Assembly: GCF_020423045.1 (NCBI RefSeq)
Contig: NZ_CP081943.1
Location: 4,278,001-4,342,000 of the forward strand
Direction of reading: 5' to 3'
DNA: 64,000 bases
Source: Pseudomonas sp. MM213
GTDB lineage: Bacteria > Pseudomonadota > Gammaproteobacteria > Pseudomonadales > Pseudomonadaceae
Below, one piece after another: positions 39,086-47,933 of the stretch. The position numbers and the translations under genes were made by a program. The number at the start of each line of letters is the position of its first letter. Position 1 is the stretch's first letter. The notes below the pieces were generated by a model. That model worked only from the letters and a program-made list of their open reading frames with translations. It was not told the DNA's origin and did not search any database.

Positions 39086-40301
39086 AACGGTTTCTGCAAC
39101 AGTAGAGACCGATTCCGCTGAGCAGGCTGTAACTCAGCAGGCCGACCCAGCCCACCGCGCTGGCCGGCCACAGCCCGAGCAGCGGCGCCAGCCACACCAG
39201 CGGCACGTTCGACGCCAGCCGCAGCAGCTCCAGCTTCAACGCCCACGGGCGATTCTCCAGGGCCACGCCCAAGGTAAACAACCCCAGCGCCACGGCGCTC
39301 CAGCCGAGCACCAGCGCGGCGGTCGGCAGATGCGGCTCGAAGTTCATCAAGTAACTGCCCAGCGCGACGTAGACGCAGAACTGCAACAGCACATAAATCT
39401 GCTGACGCCCATCCAGCGGCACTTCGAATTTGCGGAACTGGCTCAAGTCCGGCTTGCTCATCGGGTATTTCGCCGCCACGTCCGCTGGCCGCCAACCGGT
39501 GCGCATGAACCAGATCCGCAGCTTGTCCCACGTGCTTTCAGCCCGTCGCGCGTCCTCCCACAGCTGCGCGTAAAACTGCACGTTCGCCCACAACGGATTC
39601 CAGCTCGCCAGTGGCGTGGTCACGCCGAAAATCACCGGTTCGTTGTCGTCTTCTTCCTGGAACGAGCCAAACAGACGGTCCCAGATAATGAACACCCCGC
39701 CGTAGTTGCGATCCATGTAGAGAGCGTTCTGTGCATGGTGGGCCCGATGGTTGGATGGCGTGACGAAGAACCACTCGAACCACCCGAGCTTGGGAATGTG
39801 CCGGGTGTGCACCCAGAATTGATACAGCAGGTTCAGCGCGGCGACGCTGACAAACACCAGCAGCGGCACGCCGAGTACCGCCATCGGCAGGTAGAAAATC
39901 CAGCTCAACAGGAAACCGGTACTGGTCTGGCGCAACGCCGTGGAGAGGTTGTAGTCCTCGCTCTGGTGATGCACCGAATGTGCGGCCCAGAGGATGTTGC
40001 GTTCGTGGCCCATGCGATGCAGCCAGTAGTAGCAGAAGTCGTAGAGAACGAAGGCGAACACCCAGACCCAGACGCTGTCGGCAGAGAGTTCGAACAGCGC
40101 CAGATGCTTGAGCGCAAAGGCATAGGTCACCAGCCCCACGCCCTTGGTCAACAGGCCCGTGGTGGTCGACAGCACGCCGGTGCTGATGCTGTTGATCGCG
40201 TCGGCCACCCGATAGTTGCTGACCCCGCGCCAACGGTCGGCCAGCAGTTCGACGGCAATCAGCACAAAGAAGAACGGCACCGCATACAGAATGAAGTCCA
40301 T
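39066..40301 (-). CDS. Fatty-acid hydroxylase/sterol desaturase superfamily membrane enzyme
   Basis: A 411-residue diiron membrane enzyme. The eight-histidine pattern is visible as HRMGH, HSVHH and HRAHH, with a further WVHTRH segment. Several transmembrane helices precede and follow, and the last about 130 residues form extra helices, as in the alkylglycerol-monooxygenase-like branch. The substrate cannot be predicted from sequence. It overlaps the DedA gene end by 20 bp on the opposite strand. Confidence 0.88.
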   Translation of the reverse strand: MDFILYAVPFFFVLIAVELLADRWRGVSNYRVADAINSISTGVLSTTTGLLTKGVGLVTYAFALKHLALFELSADSVWVWVFAFVLYDFCYYWLHRMGHERNILWAAHSVHHQSEDYNLSTALRQTSTGFLLSWIFYLPMAVLGVPLLVFVSVAALNLLYQFWVHTRHIPKLGWFEWFFVTPSNHRAHHAQNALYMDRNYGGVFIIWDRLFGSFQEEDDNEPVIFGVTTPLASWNPLWANVQFYAQLWEDARRAESTWDKLRIWFMRTGWRPADVAAKYPMSKPDLSQFRKFEVPLDGRQQIYVLLQFCVYVALGSYLMNFEPHLPTAALVLGWSAVALGLFTLGVALENRPWALKLELLRLASNVPLVWLAPLLGLWPASAVGWVGLLSYSLLSGIGLYCCRNRFTRLAS

Positions 40302-40416
40302 GACGCGCCCTGATCGGAATCTTGAGGACAGATGCTAGGTGTAGCCGCGAATTGAACCTATGGCAACGAGTGACAAATTAGTGGACATTTAACGCCATGA
40401 ATCTGGAGAAAAGCCC

Positions 40417-41085
40417 ATGAGCAAAAAAATTGCAGTGATCCTTTCCGGCTGTGGCGTCTACGACGGCGCCGAGATCCACGAAAGCGTGATTACCTTGCTG
40501 CGACTGGATCAGCGCGGCGCGCAGGTGCAGTGCTTCGCCCCCAACATCGCGCAGTTGCACGTGATCAACCACCTGACCGGCGAAGAAATGCCCGAGTCGC
40601 GCAATGTGCTGGTGGAGTCGGCGCGGATCGCCCGGGGCAACATCAAGGATATTCGCGAAGCTGACGTCGAAGAGTTCGATGCGCTGATCGTGCCGGGTGG
40701 TTTTGGCGCGGCGAAGAACCTGTCGAACTTCGCCATCGAAGGCGCTGGCTGCACCGTGCAACCCGATGTTCTCGCCCTGACCGAGGCGTTTGCCGAAGCG
40801 GGCAAACCGGTCGGGCTGATCTGCATCTCGCCGGCGCTGGCCGCGAAGATTTATGGACCGGGCGTGACCTGCACCATCGGCAATGACGCCGATACCGCCG
40901 CTGCGATGAACAAGATGGGCGCCACTCACAAGGATTGCGCAGTGACTGACATCGTTGAAGACAAAGCACGCAAGCTGGTGAGCACCCCGGCGTACATGCT
41001 GGCGCAATCGATCAGCGAAGCAGCGTCCGGCATCAATAAACTGGTCGACCGCGTGCTCGAACTGACCCACGAAAACGACGCCTGA
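40417..41085 (+). CDS. elbB: ElbB-type glyoxalase (DJ-1/PfpI-like)
   Basis: A 222-residue cytosolic protein of the DJ-1/PfpI superfamily. KIAVILSGCGVYDGAEIHESVITLLRLD and VPGGFGAAKNLSNFA are diagnostic of ElbB, and GLICISPALAAKIYG holds the nucleophile-elbow cysteine. The E. coli homologue is linked to isoprenoid synthesis and has glyoxalase activity; physiological substrate uncertain. CTGGAGAAAAGCCC precedes the start. Confidence 0.92.
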   Translation: MSKKIAVILSGCGVYDGAEIHESVITLLRLDQRGAQVQCFAPNIAQLHVINHLTGEEMPESRNVLVESARIARGNIKDIREADVEEFDALIVPGGFGAAKNLSNFAIEGAGCTVQPDVLALTEAFAEAGKPVGLICISPALAAKIYGPGVTCTIGNDADTAAAMNKMGATHKDCAVTDIVEDKARKLVSTPAYMLAQSISEAASGINKLVDRVLELTHENDA

Positions 41086-41095
41086 CACCGTCCAA

Positions 41096-41192
41096 CTGTA
41101 GGAGCGAGACCGGCTTGCCGGCGATTACGGTCTAATCGTCGACATAAATGTTGAATGTGCCGGCCCCATCGCGAGCAGGCTCGCTCCCACAG
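41096..41192. repeat. REP doublet (REPIN), spacer class A
   Basis: CTGTAGGAGCGAGACCGGCT faces GCGAGCAGGCTCGCTCCCAC. The arms are imperfect relatives (different REP subtypes). The spacer has TCGACATAAATGTTGAATGT, as at 2.5 and 19.7 kb. Confidence 0.82.
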
Positions 41193-41208
41193 GGGTTCAG
41201 AGCAGGGT

Positions 41209-41664
41209 TCAGGATTTGCGGGTTAGCCGCGTCAGGATCCGGTCCAGCGCATTGGCAAACGCCTGCTTCTCGCGCTCGCCAAACGGCGCCGGCCCGCCGC
41301 TCATCTGCCCCTGTTCACGCAAGTCGGTGAACAGGTTGCGCACCGCCAACCGATCACCCATGTTCTGCGCGTCGAACTCCTTGCCTCGCGGGTCCAGCGC
41401 CGCCACGCCTTTCTTCACCAGCCGGTCGGCCAGCGGCACATCGCTGCAGATCACCAGCTCACCAGGCACCGCGTGTTCCACCAGATAGTCGTCCGCCGCA
41501 TCCGGCCCGCTCGGCACCACGATCAACTTCACCAGCGCCAGCCCCGGTTTGATCTGCGGCTGCCCGGCCACCAGCACCACCTCGAACTGACGCTTGAGGG
41601 CGAACTTCACCACCAGATCCTTCGCTGCCCGGGGGCAAGCGTCGGCATCGATCCACACACGCAT
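41209..41664 (-). CDS. UPF0178 (YaiI/YqxD) family protein
   Basis: A 151-residue protein starting MRVWIDADACPRAAKDLV, a PIN-like acidic N-terminus characteristic of UPF0178. VICSDVPLADRLVKKGVAALDPRGKEF and RNLFTDLREQGQMSGGPAPF are also typical. A nuclease role is suspected from the fold but not proven. ATG 41664 follows GGAGGAAAACACA. A pair of REP units lies just upstream. Confidence 0.9.
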   Translation of the reverse strand: MRVWIDADACPRAAKDLVVKFALKRQFEVVLVAGQPQIKPGLALVKLIVVPSGPDAADDYLVEHAVPGELVICSDVPLADRLVKKGVAALDPRGKEFDAQNMGDRLAVRNLFTDLREQGQMSGGPAPFGEREKQAFANALDRILTRLTRKS

Positions 41665-41686
41665 TGTGTTTTCCTCCGTTAAAAGC

Positions 41687-41769
41687 TTCGCGGGCAAGCC
41701 TCGCTCCTACAGGATTCGCACGTTTTTTGTGCGCGCGTATAACCTGTAGGAGCGAGGCTTGCCCGCGAA
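41687..41769. repeat. REP pair, outward orientation
   Basis: CGCGGGCAAGCCTCGCTCCT and CTGTAGGAGCGAGGCTTGCC are inverted, with GTAGGAGC ends facing each other over about 30 bp. It lies between the UPF0178 and FTR1 genes. Confidence 0.88.
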
Positions 41770-41789
41770 TGTGAGCGCAGCGAATGCTG

Positions 41790-43688
41790 TCAGGAAACCT
41801 GCACCCGCCGCTTCTCCGCCATCCAGCTACGCCCATACAGCACAATGATCGCAATGATCGCCACCGCCTGCGCACTCAACGAATACGCATCCGCGTGAAT
41901 ACCCAGCCAGTCGAAGTCAAAGAACGGCACCGGCCGTGTGCCGAAGATCCCGGCTTCCTGCAACGCCTTCACGCCATGACCGGCAAACACCACCGACAAC
42001 GCGCACAACAACCCGGCGTTGATACTGAAGAACAGCGACAGCGGCAGTTTCGCCGAACCCCGCAGGATCACCCACGCCAGGCCAACCAACAACACCAGCG
42101 CCGTCGCCCCGCCCGCCAACACCGCGTTATGCCCCGCCGGCCCCGCCTGCAACCACAGGGTTTCGTAGAACAGAATCACTTCGAACAGTTCGCGGTACAC
42201 CGAAAAGAACGCCAGTGTCGCAAAACCGAAACGGCCACCGCCGCCCACCAGGCTGCTCTTGATGTAATCCTGCCAGGCCGCCGCGTGGCGACGGTCGTGC
42301 ATCCACACGCCGAGCCAGAGCACCATGACCGCGGCGAACAACGCCGTCGCACCTTCCAGCAATTCACGCTGCGAGCCGCTGACATCAATCACGTACGCCG
42401 CCAGTGCCCAGGTCGCCAGACCGGCCAGCAACGCCAGGCCCCAACCAACGTTGACGCTGCGCACCGCCGATTGCTGGCCGGTGTTGCGCAGGAAGGCAAG
42501 GATCGCCGCCAGCACCAAAATCGCTTCCAGACCTTCGCGCAGCAGAATCAGCAGACCGGAGATGTAACTCAAGGACCAACTCAGGCCATCACTGCCCAAC
42601 AGGCCGGCAGACTCTTTCAACTTGGCTTTGGCCGCCTCCAGACGCTCTTGGGCCTGGGCCACCGGCAAACCGTCCTGCAAAGACTGACGGTACGCCATCA
42701 GCGATTTTTCGGTGTCCTTGCGCACGTTGGCGTCGACGTTGTCCAGCGAGCTTTCGACCAGTTCGAAACCTTCCAGGTACGCCGCCACCGACAGGTCATA
42801 GGCTTGGTCGTGATCGCCGGCACGATAGGCCGCGATACTTTTGTCCAGCGTTGCAGCGGTGTAGTCGAGCAACTGCGCCGGGCCACGCTTGACCTGCGGC
42901 GGTTGCGCACGCTGCGCACGGAAAGTCGCTGCCGCTTGCGGGCCTTCGGCAGCCAGCACTTCGGCTGGGGTCTGACGGGCCAGGTCGGCGATGTTGTAGG
43001 TCTTTTCAGATGCGGCTGCGGCCGGATCGGCACTGAAACCGGCGATGTAGGTCGCCAGGTCCCAGCGCTGACGATCGTCCAGCTGGTCGGCGAAGGCCGG
43101 CATGTCAGTGCCTTCGACACCCATCCCCAAGGTGTTGTAGATCGCGTACAGGCTCAGGCGGTCCAACCGCGCGGCATCGCGCAGATTGGCTGGCGGCGGC
43201 GTCAGGCCGACACCGGCAGGGCCATCACCGGCCCCCGCATCGCCATGACAGACCGAGCAATGCTGGGTGTACATCGACGCACCACGGGCTGGATCCGGTG
43301 TAATGATTGGCGCCTGACTGACCTCATAGGCCACCGCCAGCTTCGCACCGAGCTGCCGTGCCTGACGGGAAACGTCCGAGCCGTCCTGCCGCGCAGCGAT
43401 GGATTTGCGCAGTGTGCCGACACCCTGCTCCAGCACCGCTTTTTCCGGCTTGGCCGGCAGGGCAGCGATCAGGCCTTGCAGTACCTGGCTGAATTCCAGC
43501 TGCTCGCGGTATTCAGACTCATTGATGACTTTGCCGGCCTCGACCGACTCCGGGTAATCGGCGCCGATGTAATCAAGCAAATGCAGCGCTTGCGGCGCAC
43601 CTTCTACGGTGTCGGCCAGCAGATTGGAACTGCACAAGGCAAACAGCGGCAATACCAGCCAGGCCAAGAAACGGGACGGGGCAGTCAT
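41790..43688 (-). CDS. Cytochrome c-FTR1 family iron permease
   Basis: A 632-residue protein fusing a periplasmic haem domain to an iron permease. A signal peptide (LVLPLFALCSSNLLA) is followed by helices, then a c-type haem motif CSVCH near residue 143 with axial Met candidates (TDMPAFADQLDDRQRWDLATYIAGF). The C-terminal half has about seven membrane helices with REGLEAILVLAAILAF and RELFEVILFYETLW, the REGLE-type iron-binding motifs of FTR1. Such proteins probably import iron with coupled oxidation or electron transfer. It lies alone, separate from the ABC iron genes. Confidence 0.92.
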   Translation of the reverse strand: MTAPSRFLAWLVLPLFALCSSNLLADTVEGAPQALHLLDYIGADYPESVEAGKVINESEYREQLEFSQVLQGLIAALPAKPEKAVLEQGVGTLRKSIAARQDGSDVSRQARQLGAKLAVAYEVSQAPIITPDPARGASMYTQHCSVCHGDAGAGDGPAGVGLTPPPANLRDAARLDRLSLYAIYNTLGMGVEGTDMPAFADQLDDRQRWDLATYIAGFSADPAAAASEKTYNIADLARQTPAEVLAAEGPQAAATFRAQRAQPPQVKRGPAQLLDYTAATLDKSIAAYRAGDHDQAYDLSVAAYLEGFELVESSLDNVDANVRKDTEKSLMAYRQSLQDGLPVAQAQERLEAAKAKLKESAGLLGSDGLSWSLSYISGLLILLREGLEAILVLAAILAFLRNTGQQSAVRSVNVGWGLALLAGLATWALAAYVIDVSGSQRELLEGATALFAAVMVLWLGVWMHDRRHAAAWQDYIKSSLVGGGGRFGFATLAFFSVYRELFEVILFYETLWLQAGPAGHNAVLAGGATALVLLVGLAWVILRGSAKLPLSLFFSINAGLLCALSVVFAGHGVKALQEAGIFGTRPVPFFDFDWLGIHADAYSLSAQAVAIIAIIVLYGRSWMAEKRRVQVS

Positions 43689-44004
43689 GAATGAATCTCA
43701 ATTGGAAATACGAAGTAACACATTGTTCACTTCGAATGAGTTTCGCTCAAGCTTTGTTGTCTGAAACGCCGTCGCAGACCTCGATTGGTGCTTTTTCCAG
43801 ATGATGGCACTTCCTGTTTTTCAGCAACCAAAAAGCCATTACTGCGCCACCATCCCTGTCTATAATGCAGAGCCTTCAATTGATCGATATGGCACTCAAA
43901 GCTCCTCTGCTCATGAGGAATTGGCAGGACGCCCGTCTGCGCCGATAGGTCCAAAAAGCCCGACCAGCAAGCGCGGCTGACTACCATTCACGGAAGAAGT
44001 ACCT
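43689..44004. other. Divergent promoter region between FTR1 and lipoprotein operon
   Basis: A 316-bp region. A TATAAT at 43861-43866 with TTACTG 16 bp upstream is a plausible promoter for the plus-strand operon. No strong Fur box was seen near the FTR1 start. No ORF or RNA was recognised. Confidence 0.45.
43839..43866 (+). promoter_or_regulatory. Candidate sigma70 promoter for the LpoB operon
   Basis: A perfect -10 TATAAT (43861-43866) and weak -35 TTACTG (43839-43844) are separated by 16 bp. They predict a leader of about 130 bases. Confidence 0.45.
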
Positions 44005-45390
44005 ATGGCCTCCCGCGCCCTTGCAGTGATTGCGGTCAGCGCTGTCACGCTCCTCTCCGGCTGTTCGGTATTTCGCAACTACGACTCGGAGCTCGCACAA
44101 ACCAACCTGCAGCTGGCTACCGGCAATATCGATGCAGCGCTGACCCTGCTGGAAAAGAACAACTTCGGTGCAGACAAGGACCTCCTCTACTACTTCGAGA
44201 AGGGTGAACTGCTGCGCGCCAAGGGCGATCTGTCCGGCAGCCAGAACGCCTGGAGCAGCGCCGATGTCGTGGTCGGTCAATGGGAAGAGTCGGTCAAACT
44301 CGATGCCGGCAAGTACCTCGCTCAGTTCGGCAGCTTCCTGGTGAACGACAAGGTCCGCCGCTACGAAGGCTACGACTACGAAAAAGTCATGCTGACCACG
44401 CAAATGGCCCTGAATCTGCTGGCCGTCAACGACTTCGACGGCGCACGTATCGCGATCAAGAAAACCCACGAACGTGAAGCGGTGATCGCCGACCTGCGCG
44501 ACAAGGAATACCTCAAGAGCGAAGAGGAAGCCGATAAGGAAGGCATCAAGACCGAGTTGAAAGACTTGCATGGCTATCCCGTCGCCAGCCTCGACGCACC
44601 TGAAGTGGTTGGGCTGAAAAACAGCTACCAGAGTGCCTTCAGCCATTACCTGGCCGGCTTCGTCTACGAAGCCCTGGGCGAAAAAGGCCTGGCCGCACCG
44701 GGTTACCGCACAGCAGCCGAACTGCGCCCGAACACTCCGCTGCTGGAGCAGGCATTGAAGGATCTGGACCAGAAAAGTGCCAAGGACGAAGACAGCGACA
44801 TCCTGATCGTCGTGCAAAGCGGGCTGGCGCCGGCCCGGGGTTCGATCCGCTTGCCACTGACTCTGCCGATCAGCGCCGGCGTGGTGATCGCACCGCTGTC
44901 CTTCCCGGTCATCAAGCCAGATACCTCCACCTCCCCGCTCACCCAGATTGGCGTGGACGGTCAGCAACTCACCCTGACGCAACTCAACAGCATTACCACC
45001 ATGTCCCGCCGCGCACTGCGTGACGACATGCCGGGCATCATTGTGCGCACCACTGTTCGTGCAGCTACCCGTGGCGTGGCGCAGGAAAAGATCAAACAAG
45101 TCAGCCAGCTGGCGGGCATAGCAGTCGGTTTCACTTCAACCGTGTTCGAAGGTGCCGATACCCGTACGTGGCGCACCCTGCCGGACAACACCCATGTCGT
45201 GCGCCTGCGCCTGAAGAAAGGCGAGCACCAGGTCGCGGTTGGAACGACAGTGCTCAAGATCACCGTTGACCAGCGCTATCAAGTCATCAGCCTGCGCGCC
45301 GTGGGCAACCAGGTCTTCGCCAGCGGCCTGGCCGTTCACGCGACCCCGAGCGCCAGCCCGACAGCCGTGGCCAGCTTCAAACAACTTTAA
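44005..45390 (+). CDS. COG3014-family lipoprotein with TPR-like region
   Basis: A 461-residue protein with a lipoprotein signal; the lipobox LLSGC places the acylated Cys at residue 20. The central part has repeat-like helices (LQLATGNIDAALTLLEKN, HYLAGFVYEALGEKGLAAPGYRTAAEL) suggesting TPRs. The second half is beta-rich. Uncharacterised in function, it heads a four-gene operon with YcfL, LpoB and a CsgG/LpoB-like protein, which argues for an envelope or peptidoglycan role. GGAAGAAGTACCT precedes the ATG. Confidence 0.85.
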   Translation: MASRALAVIAVSAVTLLSGCSVFRNYDSELAQTNLQLATGNIDAALTLLEKNNFGADKDLLYYFEKGELLRAKGDLSGSQNAWSSADVVVGQWEESVKLDAGKYLAQFGSFLVNDKVRRYEGYDYEKVMLTTQMALNLLAVNDFDGARIAIKKTHEREAVIADLRDKEYLKSEEEADKEGIKTELKDLHGYPVASLDAPEVVGLKNSYQSAFSHYLAGFVYEALGEKGLAAPGYRTAAELRPNTPLLEQALKDLDQKSAKDEDSDILIVVQSGLAPARGSIRLPLTLPISAGVVIAPLSFPVIKPDTSTSPLTQIGVDGQQLTLTQLNSITTMSRRALRDDMPGIIVRTTVRAATRGVAQEKIKQVSQLAGIAVGFTSTVFEGADTRTWRTLPDNTHVVRLRLKKGEHQVAVGTTVLKITVDQRYQVISLRAVGNQVFASGLAVHATPSASPTAVASFKQL

Positions 45391-45405
45391 TTACGGAGTC
45401 TTCCC

Positions 45406-45756
45406 ATGCGCTTCAAACTCATCGCTGTCGTCATCCTGGCCTTGTTGGCCGGTTGCGCCACAACAGCCGCCAGCAAGGTCGTGGCCTTGGGCAAGCTAAG
45501 GGACATTGAGATCGACGCCATGCGTGTCGCCCGGGAAAACGGCTTCATTACGGTCAATACACAGCTGAGCAACACCAGCTCCGACAACAAGACCTTCTAC
45601 TACCGCTTTGCCTGGCTCGACCCTGATGGCTTCCCGGTTGCCGAAGAAGAAACCTGGAAGAGCCAGATGATGTACGGCGAGCAGACCCGCTTCATTCAGG
45701 CCATAGCGCCCACCCCCAAGGCCGTGGATTTCCGCCTGGAAATCAATACGCCTTAA
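45406..45756 (+). CDS. YcfL-family lipoprotein (DUF1425)
   Basis: A 116-residue precursor with lipobox LLAGC near residue 17. NTSSDNKTFYYRFAWLDPDGFPV is typical of YcfL/DUF1425, a family with an immunoglobulin-like beta fold. It lies 15 bp after the first gene and 33 bp before lpoB. The ycfL-lpoB neighbourhood also exists in E. coli. Confidence 0.88.
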   Translation: MRFKLIAVVILALLAGCATTAASKVVALGKLRDIEIDAMRVARENGFITVNTQLSNTSSDNKTFYYRFAWLDPDGFPVAEEETWKSQMMYGEQTRFIQAIAPTPKAVDFRLEINTP

Positions 45757-45789
45757 CACCCTGTTCGTTCAGCTTCAGAGAGCATTCCC

Positions 45790-46380
45790 ATGTTTGTACG
45801 CTTTTCGATTATTGCCGCTATCGCCCTCCTGGCCAGTGGTTGCGCCAGCAACCACCCACCGACCCTGGGCAGCAAGAACACCAGCTATGGCGACACCAAG
45901 GCTGTGGAAACCATCACCAACGAGTTCAGCTCCACCGACCTGCAGATCATCGCCGAGTCCATGACCCGCTCTCTCGCCCAGTCCGGCATTCTGCGTGGAC
46001 GCCCGGTGGTCCAGGTCTACGACGTGAAGAACAAGACCAGCGAATACATCGACACCCGTGAAATCACCACCACCATCAAGACCCAACTGATGAAATCGGG
46101 CACGGCACGCTTCTCCAGCGACAACACCGATATGCAGAGCCAGGTTGATCAGATCCAGCTGCAAAACCAGAGCGGTCTGTACAAGAAAGCCACCGTGTCC
46201 AAGATCGGCAACATGATCGCCGCCAAATACCGCCTTGAAGGTTCGATCAGCTCGATCGTCAAGCGCAGCAGCGAGTACAAGGACGTCTTCTACAAATTCA
46301 GCCTGCAATTGATCAACGTTGAAAGCGGTCTGGCCGAGTGGATGGACGAAAAAGAGATCCGAAAAACTACGGAGCATTAA
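45790..46380 (+). CDS. lpoB: Penicillin-binding protein activator LpoB
   Basis: A 196-residue outer-membrane lipoprotein with lipobox LLASGC. In E. coli LpoB activates the bifunctional synthase PBP1B from the outer membrane. The conserved domain here has EFSSTDLQIIAESMTRSLAQ, IDTREITTTIKTQLMKSG and KYRLEGSISSIVKR. Pseudomonads are known to use other activators as well, so its target may differ. It ends 3 bp before the next gene. Confidence 0.87.
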   Translation: MFVRFSIIAAIALLASGCASNHPPTLGSKNTSYGDTKAVETITNEFSSTDLQIIAESMTRSLAQSGILRGRPVVQVYDVKNKTSEYIDTREITTTIKTQLMKSGTARFSSDNTDMQSQVDQIQLQNQSGLYKKATVSKIGNMIAAKYRLEGSISSIVKRSSEYKDVFYKFSLQLINVESGLAEWMDEKEIRKTTEH

Positions 46381-46383
46381 TCA

Positions 46384-47127
46384 ATGCGCGCATGGATTGG
46401 GATGATGGCCCTGGCTTGCACGTTCAGCGTGCAGGCGGCCCCGAAAGTCGCAGTAACCGACCTGGCATACGAGGAGCGCGTGGAGCAGTACATCCACACC
46501 GTTTCGTCCAAGAACAATTACCGCGAGGGTGAGTACAGCGCCAGCGGTTCTTCGAGCTACGACTCGTTCGAATCCAAAACCAGTTACATCGAGCAAACCG
46601 AGCTGCGTAAATTCACCGGCGACATCAAGGGCCAGATGCTGCGCTCCGGAATGTTCCAGCTGGTGCAAGGCAAGCCGCACACCGCCGAGTCCAAAGTCGA
46701 TATCTATGACGTGATCGAGCGGATCAAGGCCGGCAACTTCGAGGGCGCCGACTATGTACTGTTCGGCACCTTGTCGGACGTAGACTTCAACAGTGATGTC
46801 AACGAGATACCCAACACCAACAGCTATTCCTCGGTGCTGGCACTGACCCTGGTGGCGGATTTCAGCCTGATCGACACCAAAACCTTCGAAATCACCTCGG
46901 CCTTCACGGCGATGGGCGAAGGCCAGGACACCAAGTTGACGAACCATCGGGACGCGAAGATCTCACAGAGTCGCCCACGGTTGGTACGTGAGGTGTCCAA
47001 GTCCCTGGGGGAAGATGTGGCTCGTCAATTGAGCGAACAACTGGGTGGCAGCGAGAATGAGCAGCAAGAGCAGGCGCCGTTGAGCAATAACCTGCCAGAG
47101 GATAGAGAGCCGGTCATTTTGCGCTGA
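46384..47127 (+). CDS. CsgG/LpoB-like periplasmic protein
   Basis: A 247-residue protein with a short Sec-type signal (MMALACTFSVQA, then APKVAVTDLAYEERV). The KVAVTDL strand and IKGQMLRSGMFQLVQG resemble CsgG and LpoB domains, and GADYVLFGTLSDVDF is also typical. It lacks a convincing lipobox, so may be soluble in the periplasm. The C-terminal tail is Gln/Glu-rich. It is the last gene of the operon, and a terminator follows. Confidence 0.78.
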   Translation: MRAWIGMMALACTFSVQAAPKVAVTDLAYEERVEQYIHTVSSKNNYREGEYSASGSSSYDSFESKTSYIEQTELRKFTGDIKGQMLRSGMFQLVQGKPHTAESKVDIYDVIERIKAGNFEGADYVLFGTLSDVDFNSDVNEIPNTNSYSSVLALTLVADFSLIDTKTFEITSAFTAMGEGQDTKLTNHRDAKISQSRPRLVREVSKSLGEDVARQLSEQLGGSENEQQEQAPLSNNLPEDREPVILR

Positions 47128-47138
47128 TCCCTTGAACG

Positions 47139-47168
47139 AAAAAGGCGACCTCAAGGGTCGCCTTTTTT
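47139..47168 (+). terminator. Terminator of the LpoB operon
   Basis: AAAAAGGCGACC and GGTCGCCTTTTTT flank a short loop, forming a strong stem with a T run. Confidence 0.88.
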
Positions 47169-47181
47169 GTGCCTGGCGGTT

Positions 47182-47814
47182 TTACACCGCCGCTTTGCGC
47201 AGCGTCGCCATAAACGCCGCAGCGCCAATGAACAGCCCGGCAAACGTGCGGTTCATGCGTCTTTGCTGCTTGGGCGTGCGCAACATGCGCAGCACTTTGG
47301 ACGCCAGCCCGGTGTAACCGGCCATGACGATCAGGTCAACGCAGACCATGGTTACGCCGATGATCAGGTATTGAACCAGTAATGGCGCATGCGGATCGAT
47401 AAACTGCGGCAACACCGCCAGCATGAACACCAGGGCCTTGGGGTTGCTGATGTTGACCAGGAAACCGCGGAACACCAGGGCCATCGGCTTGCCGATCTGA
47501 CGCACCGCCGCGTCATCGCTCATGTCGCTGGGCAACGCGCGCCATTGCTTGATCGCGAGATAAACCAGGTACGCCACGCCGAACCATTTGATCGCATAAA
47601 AAGCGCTGGCCGACGCCGTGAGGATCGCGCCGACACCGGCGCCGACAATCGCGATCTGCACCGCCAGGCCCAATTGCAGGCCCAGGGCATTCCAGTAACC
47701 GCGCCAGAAACCGTATTGCAGACCGCTGGACATCGACGCAATGGCGCCGGCGCCGGGGGACAGGCTGATCACCCAGCAGGCGGCAAAAAACGCCAGCCAT
47801 GTTTGAAGCTCCAT
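47182..47814 (-). CDS. LysE/RhtB-family amino-acid exporter
   Basis: A 210-residue inner-membrane protein with about six helices. SLSPGAGAIASMSSGLQYGFWRGYWNALG is the family N-terminal motif, and LVFRGFLVNISNPKALVFMLAVLPQF is the middle motif. It likely exports homoserine, homoserine lactone or threonine-like compounds; substrate is not determined by sequence. GAGGTGTGCG precedes the ATG. Confidence 0.9.
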   Translation of the reverse strand: MELQTWLAFFAACWVISLSPGAGAIASMSSGLQYGFWRGYWNALGLQLGLAVQIAIVGAGVGAILTASASAFYAIKWFGVAYLVYLAIKQWRALPSDMSDDAAVRQIGKPMALVFRGFLVNISNPKALVFMLAVLPQFIDPHAPLLVQYLIIGVTMVCVDLIVMAGYTGLASKVLRMLRTPKQQRRMNRTFAGLFIGAAAFMATLRKAAV

Positions 47815-47933
47815 CGCACACCTCGACTCGGACTCGTAAACAGATGTCTAAGCTAATGCGGCTTTGGGCCGATGACCATCGTTTTTTTTGCAGGATATTG
47901 CGGCGACCGACCAGCGTTTGCAGCTTTGAGGGC

